From: Eubacteriaceae bacterium
GTDB lineage: Bacteria; Bacillota; Clostridia; Peptostreptococcales; Anaerovoracaceae
Reading direction: 5' to 3'
DNA: 62,178 nucleotides
NCBI GenBank assembly: GCA_902362805.1
Contig: CABIXY010000012.1
Span: forward strand, 1-62,178
The translations under genes and the position numbers were made by a program. Below, piece by piece: positions 22,422 through 30,426 of the stretch (the stretch's first letter is position 1; each line of letters begins with the position of its first letter). The notes beneath the pieces are model-generated. The model was given only the letters and a program-made list of their open reading frames with translations, was not told the origin of the DNA and ran no database searches.

Positions 22422-24629
22422 CTAAATCTTTTTTAGCGGTGCGATGCCTTTGGCCATCTTCTTCTGACCCGCTGCATCAAAAATAACAGTCAAAGTCTTG
22501 CCGTCCTGATCGACGATCAAGCCTTCCCCGAATTTTGCGTGGCGCACTTTGTCACCGATAGCAAATTCTTCACCGCCGGCGGATACATTGGCTTTTGTCG
22601 CTGCTTTAGCATATCTCAGAGAGTCGTATGGTTTTGGACTCTCTTTTGCTGCAAATCCGTCGAAAGAACCAGTGGAGACGCCCAAGCCCGAGTCCCTGTT
22701 CTTTCTTACATAGACTGCATCGCCATCCAGCAGACGCTTATCCACTTCCCGCAGGAACTGAGATTCCCTGGTATACTCCGTGCGACCGTACAATGTACGC
22801 ACTGCAGCGCTGCAGAGAATCAGCGTTTCCTTGGCACGCGTCATGCCCACATAACAGAGTCTGCGCTCTTCTTCCATCTTGTCACTGCTGTCAAAGGCCT
22901 TATGTCCCGGAAAAAGTCCGTCCTCCAGACCGGGCAGGAACACCACAGGGAACTCCAGCCCTTTGGCGCTGTGCATGGTCATCAGAACCACCGCATCCTG
23001 GCTGGCATCGTGATTATCGACTTCTGCCATCAGGGTGATTTTTTCCATGAATTCCTCAACATTAGGATTTTCAGCCTGTTCTTCGTAATCGTAAATGACC
23101 GATTTGAACTCCATCAAGTTTTCGATGCGGCCTTCTGCCTCCACTGTGTTGGCATCTTCAAGGGATTTCATATAACCAGTCTTCACCAGTAAGTTATCGT
23201 AAATATCTGAAACTCGTAAGTTCTCTCTTTCATCGCGGCACAAATTGATACACTCAACCATATTTTTGACACCGCTGTAGGCTTTGCCTGGCAAAGTGGC
23301 CAGAACCTCTTCATCGGAAAGAGCCTGCAGCAGACTTTCGCCTCGCACATTGGCAAAGGTCTGAATCTTTTCAACGGACTTGTCCCCCATACCCCGCTTC
23401 GGCTCGTTAATCACCCGGCGCAGGGATAAATCATCATAAGGATTGACCACCAGTCTCATATAAGCCATCATATCCTTGATTTCTTTTCTGTCATAATAGC
23501 GCAAGCCGGAGAGGACCCTATAAGGAATATCTCTGCGGGTCAAAGCCTCTTCAAAGTGTCTGGACTGGGCATTGGTTCTGTAGAGAATAGCAAAGTCGCT
23601 GTACTTCTTGTCGCGTCCTTTCAGCAAATCAATTTCCTGTGCCACGTACCTGGCTTCGTCTTTTTCCGTGTCGGCCCTGTAATACTTGATTTTGTCCCCG
23701 TCTTCTCTATCGGTCCACAGTTTCTTGCCTTTTCTGCCGCGGTTATTTTCGATGACGGAGTGTGCTGCTGCCAAAATATTGCCGACAGATCGGTAGTTCT
23801 GTTCCAGCTTGATGACCTTGGCTTCCGGGAAGTCTTTTTCAAAATCCAAAATGTTCCTGATATCTGCACCCCTCCACTGATAGATGCACTGATCGTCGTC
23901 ACCCACAACACACAGATTGTGGTGACCTTCTGCCAGCATCTTAATCAGTTTATATTGGATGTGGTTGGTGTCCTGATATTCGTCCACCATGATATATTGA
24001 AATTTCCTCTGGTATCGGAGCAGAATCGCCTCGTCACACTCGAAGAGTTTGACCGTGTTCAGAAGCAGGTCGTCAAAGTCCATGGCGTTGTTCTTCTTCA
24101 ATTCGTCTTCGTAAGCTTTGAAAACGCTGTAGATGACCTTTGTCTTATAATTATCTTCTACCGCATCACGATATTCGTCAGCAGATACCGCTTTCTCTTT
24201 GTAATCACTGATAATGCTGAGAAGATAAGGCGCGCTGAACTCTTTGTCGTTAATCCCCTGCCCTTTGAGGATGTTCTTGACAATGGTCTTCTGATCCGTA
24301 CCGTCGTAGATGACAAAATTATGGTCGTAGCCGATAGCCTCGCAATTGTAGCGAAGCATCCGCAGACACATGGCGTGGAACGTCATAATCCACATATCAT
24401 CACATCTGCCAACCAATTCCTCTACTCTGCTTCTCATTTCTCCGGCAGCCTTATTGGTAAAAGTCACCGCCAAAATATTATAGGAAGGAATTCCCTGTTC
24501 TATCATATACGCAATACGTTCCGTCATGGTGCTGGTCTTGCCTGATCCCGCCCCTGCCAGGATCAGAAGCGGCCCCTCCACCTGCATTGCGGCTTTTTTC
24601 TGTTTCTCATTCAGTCTCTCTAAACTCAT
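22422..24629 (-). CDS. pcrA: ATP-dependent DNA helicase PcrA/UvrD
   Basis: 735 residues, family length. This superfamily 1 3'-5' helicase acts in repair and rolling-circle replication. Walker A is AGAGSGKT at residues 25-32, motif II reads VDEYQDTN, motif III GDDDQCIYQWRGAD, motif IV/V regions include LEQNYRS and TMHSAKGLEF, and motif VI is VGMTRAKE. The C-terminal region ends with a KVRHAKFGEG Tudor-like segment that binds RNA polymerase in PcrA. It is followed by ligA after 64 bases. Confidence 0.95.
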   Translation of the reverse strand: MSLERLNEKQKKAAMQVEGPLLILAGAGSGKTSTMTERIAYMIEQGIPSYNILAVTFTNKAAGEMRSRVEELVGRCDDMWIMTFHAMCLRMLRYNCEAIGYDHNFVIYDGTDQKTIVKNILKGQGINDKEFSAPYLLSIISDYKEKAVSADEYRDAVEDNYKTKVIYSVFKAYEDELKKNNAMDFDDLLLNTVKLFECDEAILLRYQRKFQYIMVDEYQDTNHIQYKLIKMLAEGHHNLCVVGDDDQCIYQWRGADIRNILDFEKDFPEAKVIKLEQNYRSVGNILAAAHSVIENNRGRKGKKLWTDREDGDKIKYYRADTEKDEARYVAQEIDLLKGRDKKYSDFAILYRTNAQSRHFEEALTRRDIPYRVLSGLRYYDRKEIKDMMAYMRLVVNPYDDLSLRRVINEPKRGMGDKSVEKIQTFANVRGESLLQALSDEEVLATLPGKAYSGVKNMVECINLCRDERENLRVSDIYDNLLVKTGYMKSLEDANTVEAEGRIENLMEFKSVIYDYEEQAENPNVEEFMEKITLMAEVDNHDASQDAVVLMTMHSAKGLEFPVVFLPGLEDGLFPGHKAFDSSDKMEEERRLCYVGMTRAKETLILCSAAVRTLYGRTEYTRESQFLREVDKRLLDGDAVYVRKNRDSGLGVSTGSFDGFAAKESPKPYDSLRYAKAATKANVSAGGEEFAIGDKVRHAKFGEGLIVDQDGKTLTVIFDAAGQKKMAKGIAPLKKI

Positions 24630-24841
24630 CTATATTCATTTCTCCTTCGTCGTTTTCCGCCTACTATTTTATCACAAAATGTGATGGGGTGCTATGACAT
24701 TCTGCCTTTTGGGAGGAAACCGGCAAATCAGCCATAAAAGCTTAATTTTTAATTATTTCGATCACTATTTTATAAAGTCAAGCTTATTTTCGAACATATT
24801 TTCCAAAGAAAGGAAATAAATGCAGCGATTTCATGATAAAC

Positions 24842-24889
24842 AAAAAGAGCCGTCGCCCTAACGGTTATTTTCCGTTAACGCAGGCAGCC
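24842..24889 (-). terminator. Terminator after the Bax-inhibitor-1 gene
   Basis: On the minus strand GTTAACGG pairs with CCGTTA within a longer imperfect stem ending in GACGGC, followed by TCTTTTTG. Confidence 0.65.
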
Positions 24890-24909
24890 CCTTTCAGTTT
24901 ATCTATCTA

Positions 24910-25620
24910 TTACTTTTTTGCCCTTCCTAAGAGGCGCAGCAGATACAAGAACAGGTTGATGAAGTCCAGATATAGCTGCAGGGCGGAGAATATGGACGCC
25001 CGTGCCAACATCGCCTGATCACCCTGATAGCAGTTGTAATAGGTACGGATCTTCTGGGTGTCATAAGCTGTGAAGCCCAGGAATACGGCAATACCGACCA
25101 GGCACACGATTCTGTCAAAATCCCCCAAATCCAGGAATAAGGATAGAAGTCCGCAGACAATCAGGAAAAGCAGACCGCTTATCAAAATAGGACGCATACG
25201 GGATAGATCCTTTTTGGTGACATGTCCGTACAGTGCCATGATGCCAAAATATGCCGCTGTCATTGCAAAGATCAGAATCAGGCTCCACATCTCGTATATC
25301 AGGAAATAGGCTGAGAACACCACGCCGTTAAGTACGGCATAAGCAAAGAAGAGTACCCGTGCCGTCCCCACCTGGAGCTTCTGTATGCGGGCTGAAAGAA
25401 TCAAAACGACTGCAAGTTCAGCAACCAGCAGCACGATGGACACATAAGGAATCGCAAAGATAAAGAAGATGGCTCCAGTATAATAGCCAACGAATGCCAC
25501 GGCAATGGTGGTCAGAAGGCCCAGAAACATCCACTGAAAGGTCTTGGTGGTATAAGCGCCCACACTGTCTCCCATATTTCCTTCATATCCCCTGTCATAA
25601 TCAAATTCATTTTCACGCAT
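24910..25620 (-). CDS. Bax inhibitor-1/YccA family membrane protein
   Basis: 236 residues with seven hydrophobic segments. Family marks are the N-terminal YTTKTFQWMFLGLLTT segment and the final helices with FTAYDTQKIRTYY and YLDFINLFLYLLRLLG. BI-1 family members are membrane proteins; some are calcium leak channels, and the bacterial role is uncertain. It is a single-gene transcript. Confidence 0.9.
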   Translation of the reverse strand: MRENEFDYDRGYEGNMGDSVGAYTTKTFQWMFLGLLTTIAVAFVGYYTGAIFFIFAIPYVSIVLLVAELAVVLILSARIQKLQVGTARVLFFAYAVLNGVVFSAYFLIYEMWSLILIFAMTAAYFGIMALYGHVTKKDLSRMRPILISGLLFLIVCGLLSLFLDLGDFDRIVCLVGIAVFLGFTAYDTQKIRTYYNCYQGDQAMLARASIFSALQLYLDFINLFLYLLRLLGRAKK

Positions 25621-25741
25621 AGTTATGATACCTCCATTTTGGTCAGTATATCATATTTTGTCCACCCTGTCCATTGCCAGCTGGCTCGGAGCAGCCGGTT
25701 CAGAGAATAACTAGCGCGTATCAGCCGTACCATCAAAGACT

Positions 25742-25787
25742 GCTGGCGGAGGGACACCGATTTTTATCGCTCTCCCTCCGCCAGCAA
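25742..25787 (-). terminator. Long hairpin after brnQ
   Basis: TGCTGGCGGAGGGA pairs perfectly with TCCCTCCGCCAGCA, with a further AT-rich inner stem. It begins about 15 bases past the brnQ stop. Only a weak T tract follows. Confidence 0.65.
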
Positions 25788-25802
25788 TGGTCAGATATTT
25801 AT

Positions 25803-27176
25803 TTATGCTGCAGCATTTTGCTCATCTTCTGCAAGCATTTTATCCATTTCATCTATGATGCTTTCTTTTCCCAACACCTTGAAGATGATGCCGCCTGCAA
25901 TACCTCCCACAATTGCAGGAACAAGCCACGGAAATCCGGATTCCGCCAGCGGAATGGCAGCAACCAGATGATCAATTGCTGTCAAACGGAAAGAAATCAG
26001 TCCGTTGGTAACCGCTACAGAATATGCACGGTAGAGACCGAAAATCAATGCCATCAGAATGGAGCCCTTCCATACTCCGTCATTTGGAATCAATTTCTTG
26101 CAGACACCGAGAACCGTCAATGTCATGTACATCGGAAATAAAAAGTTAAACAGCGGGCCCGAAAGTCTGATGATAAAGCTGACGCCTGTGGACGCTACCA
26201 GCATGATGGCAATGGAAAGCGCTAACGCGGCGATTCTGTACGGGATCTTATCCTTTGACAACATATTGATCCAGTCCGCTGCAGTGGCGATCATACCTGC
26301 TGCCGTTGTAAAACATGCGAAAATAATTGCTAGAGAAAGCACCACTATGCCTCCATATCCGGCCAGCTTTCTGACTAGTCCTACCAATAAAACGGTGTTT
26401 TCTGTATCAGGTGCAAAGAACTTTGTTCCAGTAGAGCCGAGATAACAAAGCCCCGCGTAGATGACAAACAGGAGAACAAAGGCAACGACAATGACGCGAA
26501 AGAGAATTTTTTTCTGCTCTCTGCCTGGTTTATAACCTTTCGCATTCAGCGTCGTAATGAAAATGCCTGCGCAAACGATGCCAGTTCCGACATCTCCAGT
26601 GTTGATTGCTGTCAAAAATGCGTTAGTAAATGGATTCTCTGTGACTCCGCCGGAAGGCGTTCCCAGCGGATTGACGACTGTCAAAACCACGATAATCAAC
26701 AGGCAGATCAAAAGAACCGGTGTGATAAATTTGCCGATATTATCCATGACACTGGATTTACTGCTGGCAATCAGGAACGCGATGCCAAAGAAAATCAAGA
26801 GAAATATCCATTTTGAAATGGGTGGCAATTCCGGGAGAATTCCCATAAGCCCGATTTCATAAGCCACACCGCCACACCTTGGAATGGTTCCAAAGGTTAC
26901 AGCCATAATGCCTACTACCATACAGAGCACATGGAGTTTGGAATGTACGTGCGAAGTGATATCTTCAATCTTTGTCCCGGTGTTTCCTACTGCTGCAACT
27001 GCCAACATCGGGAACAAAATGCCAGAGAGCGCAAGACCAATCGCTGCAGGAATAACACTGGCTCCAGACACCAATCCGATTTGTGGTGGGAATACCAGAT
27101 TGCCCGCGCCAAAGAATACGGCAAACATGGCGAATCCGACTACCAGACTGTCTTTTAAAACTTTCTTTTCGTTCAT
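25803..27176 (-). CDS. brnQ: Branched-chain amino acid carrier protein BrnQ
   Basis: 457 residues with about 12 membrane segments. BrnQ/LivJ-type carriers import leucine, isoleucine and valine with Na+ or H+. The start region reads VGFAMFAVFFGAGNLVFPP, a near-perfect family signature, and FTTAAGMIATAADWIN near residue 295 is the second. AAAGGA lies 8 bases upstream of the ATG. No T-box leader was seen upstream, so any amino-acid control must be by another means. Confidence 0.93.
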   Translation of the reverse strand: MNEKKVLKDSLVVGFAMFAVFFGAGNLVFPPQIGLVSGASVIPAAIGLALSGILFPMLAVAAVGNTGTKIEDITSHVHSKLHVLCMVVGIMAVTFGTIPRCGGVAYEIGLMGILPELPPISKWIFLLIFFGIAFLIASSKSSVMDNIGKFITPVLLICLLIIVVLTVVNPLGTPSGGVTENPFTNAFLTAINTGDVGTGIVCAGIFITTLNAKGYKPGREQKKILFRVIVVAFVLLFVIYAGLCYLGSTGTKFFAPDTENTVLLVGLVRKLAGYGGIVVLSLAIIFACFTTAAGMIATAADWINMLSKDKIPYRIAALALSIAIMLVASTGVSFIIRLSGPLFNFLFPMYMTLTVLGVCKKLIPNDGVWKGSILMALIFGLYRAYSVAVTNGLISFRLTAIDHLVAAIPLAESGFPWLVPAIVGGIAGGIIFKVLGKESIIDEMDKMLAEDEQNAAA

Positions 27177-27361
27177 AATTCATAATCCTTTCCTAATTCA
27201 CAAATCTTTAATAAGTTTATTATATTCATTAAAATGCAAAGGTTATGCCAAAGCAAAAGTGTCGGCGCTAAAACAGATTTCGCAAACATTTCTAATTTTT
27301 CTGAAACGTCTGCGCTAAATTTTTTTATAATATCAAATTATCTTTAATTTTTAAAATTTTC

Positions 27362-27408
27362 TATATAAAAGCGCCGTCCTGATGATTTATCTTCAGCAGG
27401 ACGACGCT
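27362..27408 (-). terminator. Terminator of the TIM-barrel gene
   Basis: On the minus strand AGCGTCGTCCTG pairs with CAGGACGGCGCT (11 of 12) and TTTTATAT follows, 15 bases past the stop at 27423. Confidence 0.8.
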
Positions 27409-27422
27409 CTCGTTTTACATCT

Positions 27423-28187
27423 TTATTTAAAATTTTGGATAATCCACGCTGCACTGGATGCGCAGGTACGGCTCTCTATGGTCATCGTCACATCGGGTCT
27501 GCAATAGGTCTTGATGGAATCCAGGACGGCGATCATATCCATCGTGCCCCTATCCAGCGGTCCATGCAAGTCCTCTCTGCCGTCGTTGTTGTGCAGGTGA
27601 AAGTGACCGATCATCGGTCCCAGAATACGAATCCAGTCGTGGATATCAAAGTCCTCACAAGTGACCGCATTGGCATGTCCCACGTCCAGGCAGAGCTGAA
27701 TCCGGGAATCGTCTAATTCTTCGATGATTTCTTTCATCATCAGCGGTTCATCTTCAAACACATTTTCAATATAGATGACAAAATTCTCTGGTTTATCTTT
27801 CATAAATTCTTGCCAGAAATAGAGAGATTTTTCTTTGTGCCATTCCTTGAAGTACAGCAAGGGCATGTGTCCAGAGTGAACGACCATTTTCTTGATTCCC
27901 AATTTCTCAGCCACGGCGTGGGCTTCGTTCAGCCTGGTCAGACCCAGCTCCACAGCTCTGTGGTCAATGGATGCCGGAATAATTTCGGTGAATGGACCAT
28001 GGATAATAGCCCGCTCTGCTCCTGCGTCTGCAATCTCTTGCTTCATCTCAGACATCGTTTCTCTTACTTTTTCCGGATCTAGATTCTCTGAAATGCATAA
28101 ATCATTCAGTTCAATATTGAAGCCATTGTTACGAATGACATCGATAGCGTTTTCTGAAAAAGTGGCGATATATATCTGCTCTCTCAT
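27423..28187 (-). CDS. B12-riboswitch-controlled TIM-barrel protein (AP endonuclease 2 / sugar epimerase fold)
   Basis: 254 residues. The fold is that of xylose isomerase-like TIM barrels, whose members are metal-dependent isomerases, epimerases or endonucleases. Probable metal ligands are seen in order: MVVHSGH, IENVFED (Glu), LCLDVGHAN (Asp, His), HFHLHNND (His), and TIES (Glu). AAAGGA lies 6 bases upstream of ATG 28187; a longer frame to 28364 crosses the riboswitch and was rejected. It is the only gene between cobalamin riboswitch 1 and a terminator, so its expression should fall when B12 is plentiful. That implies a job in corrinoid acquisition or remodelling, but the reaction is unknown. 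Confidence 0.8.
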   Translation of the reverse strand: MREQIYIATFSENAIDVIRNNGFNIELNDLCISENLDPEKVRETMSEMKQEIADAGAERAIIHGPFTEIIPASIDHRAVELGLTRLNEAHAVAEKLGIKKMVVHSGHMPLLYFKEWHKEKSLYFWQEFMKDKPENFVIYIENVFEDEPLMMKEIIEELDDSRIQLCLDVGHANAVTCEDFDIHDWIRILGPMIGHFHLHNNDGREDLHGPLDRGTMDMIAVLDSIKTYCRPDVTMTIESRTCASSAAWIIQNFK

Positions 28188-28300
28188 AAACTTCCTTTCA
28201 CGCCTCTGCAGACAAAAAATGTTTTGAGGCAGGGTGACGAATCCTGCCTCAATTATGAAAAAAGAATGAAAAGCTCGGTTATCCGTCCACCTATAAATAT

Positions 28301-28547
28301 AAAAAGACTGTGGATAACCCACAGCCCGTATTTGCTGTTCTTGCAACTTTCTAACCCAGTTCACCGCCGGAATAGAAATAATTTTATGCAGGTCTCCTGG
28401 CTCTGGAATCGTCGCTTCATCTGCCTTCCCAGAAAATCCAGTGGCATATGAGATGAAACTCCTCCATTACAGTGGCGGGACCGCACAGGCATCTAACCTG
28501 TTTCCCTCTTAGCCTTTTATCCATACAGATAAAAGGAACATAAAATT
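28301..28547 (-). promoter_or_regulatory. Cobalamin riboswitch 1 with terminator platform
   Basis: Read on the minus strand the conserved core is complete: GAGGGAA, then CGGTCCCGCCACTGT, CCACTGG, GGGAAGGC and the B12 box AGCCAGGAGACCTGC (28388-28402). P1 pairs 28380-28388 with 28539-28547. The expression platform is an intrinsic terminator (28301-28326, GACTGTGG stem with TTTTT), preceded by a CGGGCTGTGG strand that can pair alternatively. It controls the TIM-barrel gene. Confidence 0.95.
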
Positions 28548-28565
28548 GTATTGATTTACTACTTC

Positions 28566-28594
28566 ATTATATTGCAGATTGTCCCCAAAGTCAA
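28566..28594 (-). promoter_or_regulatory. Promoter of cobalamin riboswitch 1
   Basis: TTGACT and TATAAT with a 17-bp spacer on the minus strand. The -35 box lies inside the 56-bp direct repeat, while the -10 box lies just outside it. Confidence 0.85.
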
Positions 28595-28635
28595 ACCTTT
28601 TCGCGCAGACTTTTATGAAATTCCATCAGTTTTTC
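28580..28635. repeat. 56-bp direct repeat, copy A (duplicated 3' end of the cysteine-rich gene)
   Basis: 55 of 56 bases match 29439-29494. Copy B holds the last codons of the cysteine-rich gene (LMEFHKSLREKV). Copy A carries the same codons without the rest of the gene, so it is a gene fragment. The two copies flank the toxin-antitoxin pair. Confidence 0.9.
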
Positions 28636-28730
28636 TAGTTCTCTCCCCCTTATGCAGCACTCGGGTTTATGATACCTTAACGTTAGTTTTATGGTCGCAA
28701 AGAATCATCGCTGACTTTATCTTAAAACCT

Positions 28731-28967
28731 TCATGCTGCATAGGTGGCTTTTGCATAGTCAATTACTGAGATCTCCTGCATTAATTTCTTGGCTGAATTT
28801 ACGATTTCCTCCAAGTGCCCAGCAGTTTCATCCGTATAAAATTTTTCGCCGCACTGTTCACATTCTTCGCAAGGAACATTCTTTACTACAATAATGCACC
28901 CTTTATAATTTACGACATGTGTCGTGGTGGATTCCTTCATCGTATCATTTTTACAATACATACACAT
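28731..28967 (-). CDS. YgiT-type zinc-finger antitoxin (MqsA N-domain like)
   Basis: 78 residues. Two CxxC pairs (CMYC and CEECEQCGEKF) form the zinc-binding fold, and the VNYKGCIIVVKNVPC strand between them is typical of YgiT-type antitoxin N-terminal domains. The last 30 residues are helical and lack the HTH domain of full MqsA. It begins 2 bases after the stop of the DUF4258 toxin-like gene. Such pairs are seen widely as type II modules in which the zinc protein neutralises its partner. Confidence 0.8.
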   Translation of the reverse strand: MCMYCKNDTMKESTTTHVVNYKGCIIVVKNVPCEECEQCGEKFYTDETAGHLEEIVNSAKKLMQEISVIDYAKATYAA

Positions 28968-28969
28968 AT

Positions 28970-29281
28970 TCAGCGCTCCTTTCTTGTTTTTAGGTCCATC
29001 TCAAACCTATCTGTACTTGGATAATATGCGGTTATCACATATAGATACTTCATATCAGTTCCTGCTACAACATGTAGTATTCTTTTGTCTATAGTATATC
29101 CAAATATCAAACGACTTGGGTTGGGAAAATCTTCATAATAATCCTCAATAATTTCTCCATCCATAATGCAATTTTTAACATCGTTTCGACTAATGTCTCT
29201 TTCCTGCATTCTTGACATGCAATGTGCAGACCACTTAATAGCAGAACTGCTACATAATACTCGTAACTGATTTATTTCCAT
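28970..29281 (-). CDS. DUF4258 toxin-like protein
   Basis: 103 residues. The core IKWSAHCMSRMQERDIS with ...GEIIEDYYEDFPNPSRLIFGY is characteristic of DUF4258, a family related to RelE/MqsR-like RNases and usually paired with a YgiT-type zinc-finger partner, as here. GAGG lies 7 bases upstream of the ATG. Toxin first, antitoxin second is the same order as mqsRA. Activity is inferred from the pairing, not shown. Confidence 0.8.
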   Translation of the reverse strand: MEINQLRVLCSSSAIKWSAHCMSRMQERDISRNDVKNCIMDGEIIEDYYEDFPNPSRLIFGYTIDKRILHVVAGTDMKYLYVITAYYPSTDRFEMDLKTRKER

Positions 29282-29310
29282 TTATGATCCTCACTTCACT
29301 TGATATATTC

Positions 29311-29339
29311 ATCATACTTTAAATTTCTCAAAAGTTCAA
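29311..29339 (-). promoter_or_regulatory. Promoter of the toxin-antitoxin pair
   Basis: TTGAAC and TATGAT with a 17-bp spacer on the minus strand, about 30 bases before the toxin ATG. Confidence 0.65.
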
Positions 29340-29438
29340 TAGAGAATTCTCCTTCCGCACAATAGTTCTTTCTGCATATTAATAGAAGCAAATTCGGTTC
29401 TTTGGTGCCACAAAAGATGGTGAAGTTGCCCAAAAAAA

Positions 29439-29494
29439 TGTCCCCAAAGTCAAACCTTTTCGCGCAGACTTTTATGGAATTCCATCAGTTTTTC
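29439..29494. repeat. 56-bp direct repeat, copy B (native 3' end of the cysteine-rich gene)
   Basis: Partner of 28580-28635 with a single mismatch (G for A). It covers the last 15 codons of the cysteine-rich gene and 11 bases beyond the stop. Here the TTGACT element has no TATAAT at the right distance. Confidence 0.9.
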
Positions 29495-30016
29495 CATCAT
29501 GAGATCGTAATTTTCTCTCTTGTGGGGAACCATGCAGCCGCTGCAGTCTTTGACGCCGTTATCCAGATAGATAAAGTTACCGCCGCAGTCTTTGCCCATG
29601 GCATAAAGGGGACAGTAGCAGAACATACAGTTATAATTTTCCTCATCTACCGTCCTGTGACAGGGAAAGTATTCGCAGGCCTTATGACTGAAAAACTTGT
29701 ATTCTGATGCCTCTTCACAGAATTTTCCATCGTTAATGTTATAAAGACAGTAACACTCGTAACTCTCTCCCATGTAAATCCAGACATTTTCACCCATCTC
29801 GATGTGCTCGTCAAAAACGAGATCCGGAATGAAGAGTTTGATCGAGGTTCTCTTCTTTCCCTTTAAAACGACGCCCTCCTTGGTCGGGTAGGCATCAAAT
29901 TCCTCAATTTTCTGTCTCAGATTCTCAATGCCTGTTTCTTTACCGAAGTTGTCAACAAATTTGTCAACGTCGGCGTACACCACATTATTAGGATTTTTTA
30001 ACCAACTTAGGTTCAT
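29450..30016 (-). CDS. B12-riboswitch-controlled protein with a C-terminal cysteine-rich small domain
   Basis: 188 residues. The N-terminal half (about 1-110) is not recognised. The C-terminal half carries CEYFPCH, NCMFCYCPLY and DCSGC within about 55 residues, matching the cysteine-rich small domain thought to bind a metal. That domain recurs in clostridial proteins near corrinoid genes, to my knowledge without a proven function. The start at 30016 has AAGGAG about 12 bases upstream; the longer frame runs back into the riboswitch. It is the sole gene of riboswitch 2. Its 3' end was duplicated when the toxin-antitoxin cassette entered. Confidence 0.8.
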   Translation of the reverse strand: MNLSWLKNPNNVVYADVDKFVDNFGKETGIENLRQKIEEFDAYPTKEGVVLKGKKRTSIKLFIPDLVFDEHIEMGENVWIYMGESYECYCLYNINDGKFCEEASEYKFFSHKACEYFPCHRTVDEENYNCMFCYCPLYAMGKDCGGNFIYLDNGVKDCSGCMVPHKRENYDLMMEKLMEFHKSLREKV

Positions 30017-30040
30017 GATATGTAATCTCCTTTCGCAATC

Positions 30041-30282
30041 AAAAAAGACTGTGGCAAGTGCCACAGTCCGTATTTCACTGATCTTCTCTTTCCGAATGGG
30101 TTCACCGCCCTTGGAAAATATTCTATGCAGGTCTCCTGGCTCAGGAATCGTCGCTTGATCCGCCTTCCCAGCCATAAGGCCAGTGGCACCTTTAGATTAA
30201 GCTCCTCCATTACAGTGGCGGGACCGCGCAGGATTTCAACCTGCTTCCCTCTTAGCTTTCCTCGTGAGGAAAGAACACAGAA
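30041..30282 (-). promoter_or_regulatory. Cobalamin riboswitch 2 with terminator platform
   Basis: Minus-strand core GAGGGAAGCAGG, GCGCGGTCCCGCCACTGT, CCACTGG and B12 box AGCCAGGAGACCTGC (30129 region). P1 pairs TTCTGTG with CATAGAA (30121-30127 with 30276-30282). The terminator stem GACTGTGGC/GCCACAGTC (30047-30068) is followed by TTTTTT. It controls the cysteine-rich gene. Confidence 0.95.
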
Positions 30283-30310
30283 CTCAGATATTCAATTTCT
30301 CTCGAAGATT

Positions 30311-30339
30311 AGTATAGCAGGGTCAAAAATCCTTGTCAA
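30311..30339 (-). promoter_or_regulatory. Promoter of cobalamin riboswitch 2
   Basis: TTGACA and TATACT with a 17-bp spacer on the minus strand. Confidence 0.85.
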
Positions 30340-30426
30340 CACCCTCAGGCAAAAGATTTGTCATGCTGTGCATGCCGATGCCCACATCTGTAGCAGAAAG
30401 GGCTAGGAGATAATATAGCAGCAGAT

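Noticed and set aside
27177..27361. T-box leader upstream of brnQ
   Set aside because: No T-box core sequence or specifier structure is visible; the hairpin there fits the terminator of the neighbouring gene.
27423..28364. Longer reading of the TIM-barrel gene starting at 28364
   Set aside because: The extra 59 residues would be encoded by the riboswitch terminator and leader, and a good ribosome binding site precedes 28187.
28340..28460. Cobalamin riboswitch on the plus strand
   Set aside because: The conserved boxes read in the correct order only on the minus strand, where promoter, aptamer, terminator and gene line up.
29450..30175. Longer reading of the cysteine-rich gene starting at 30175
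   Set aside because: It runs through the B12 box and terminator of riboswitch 2.
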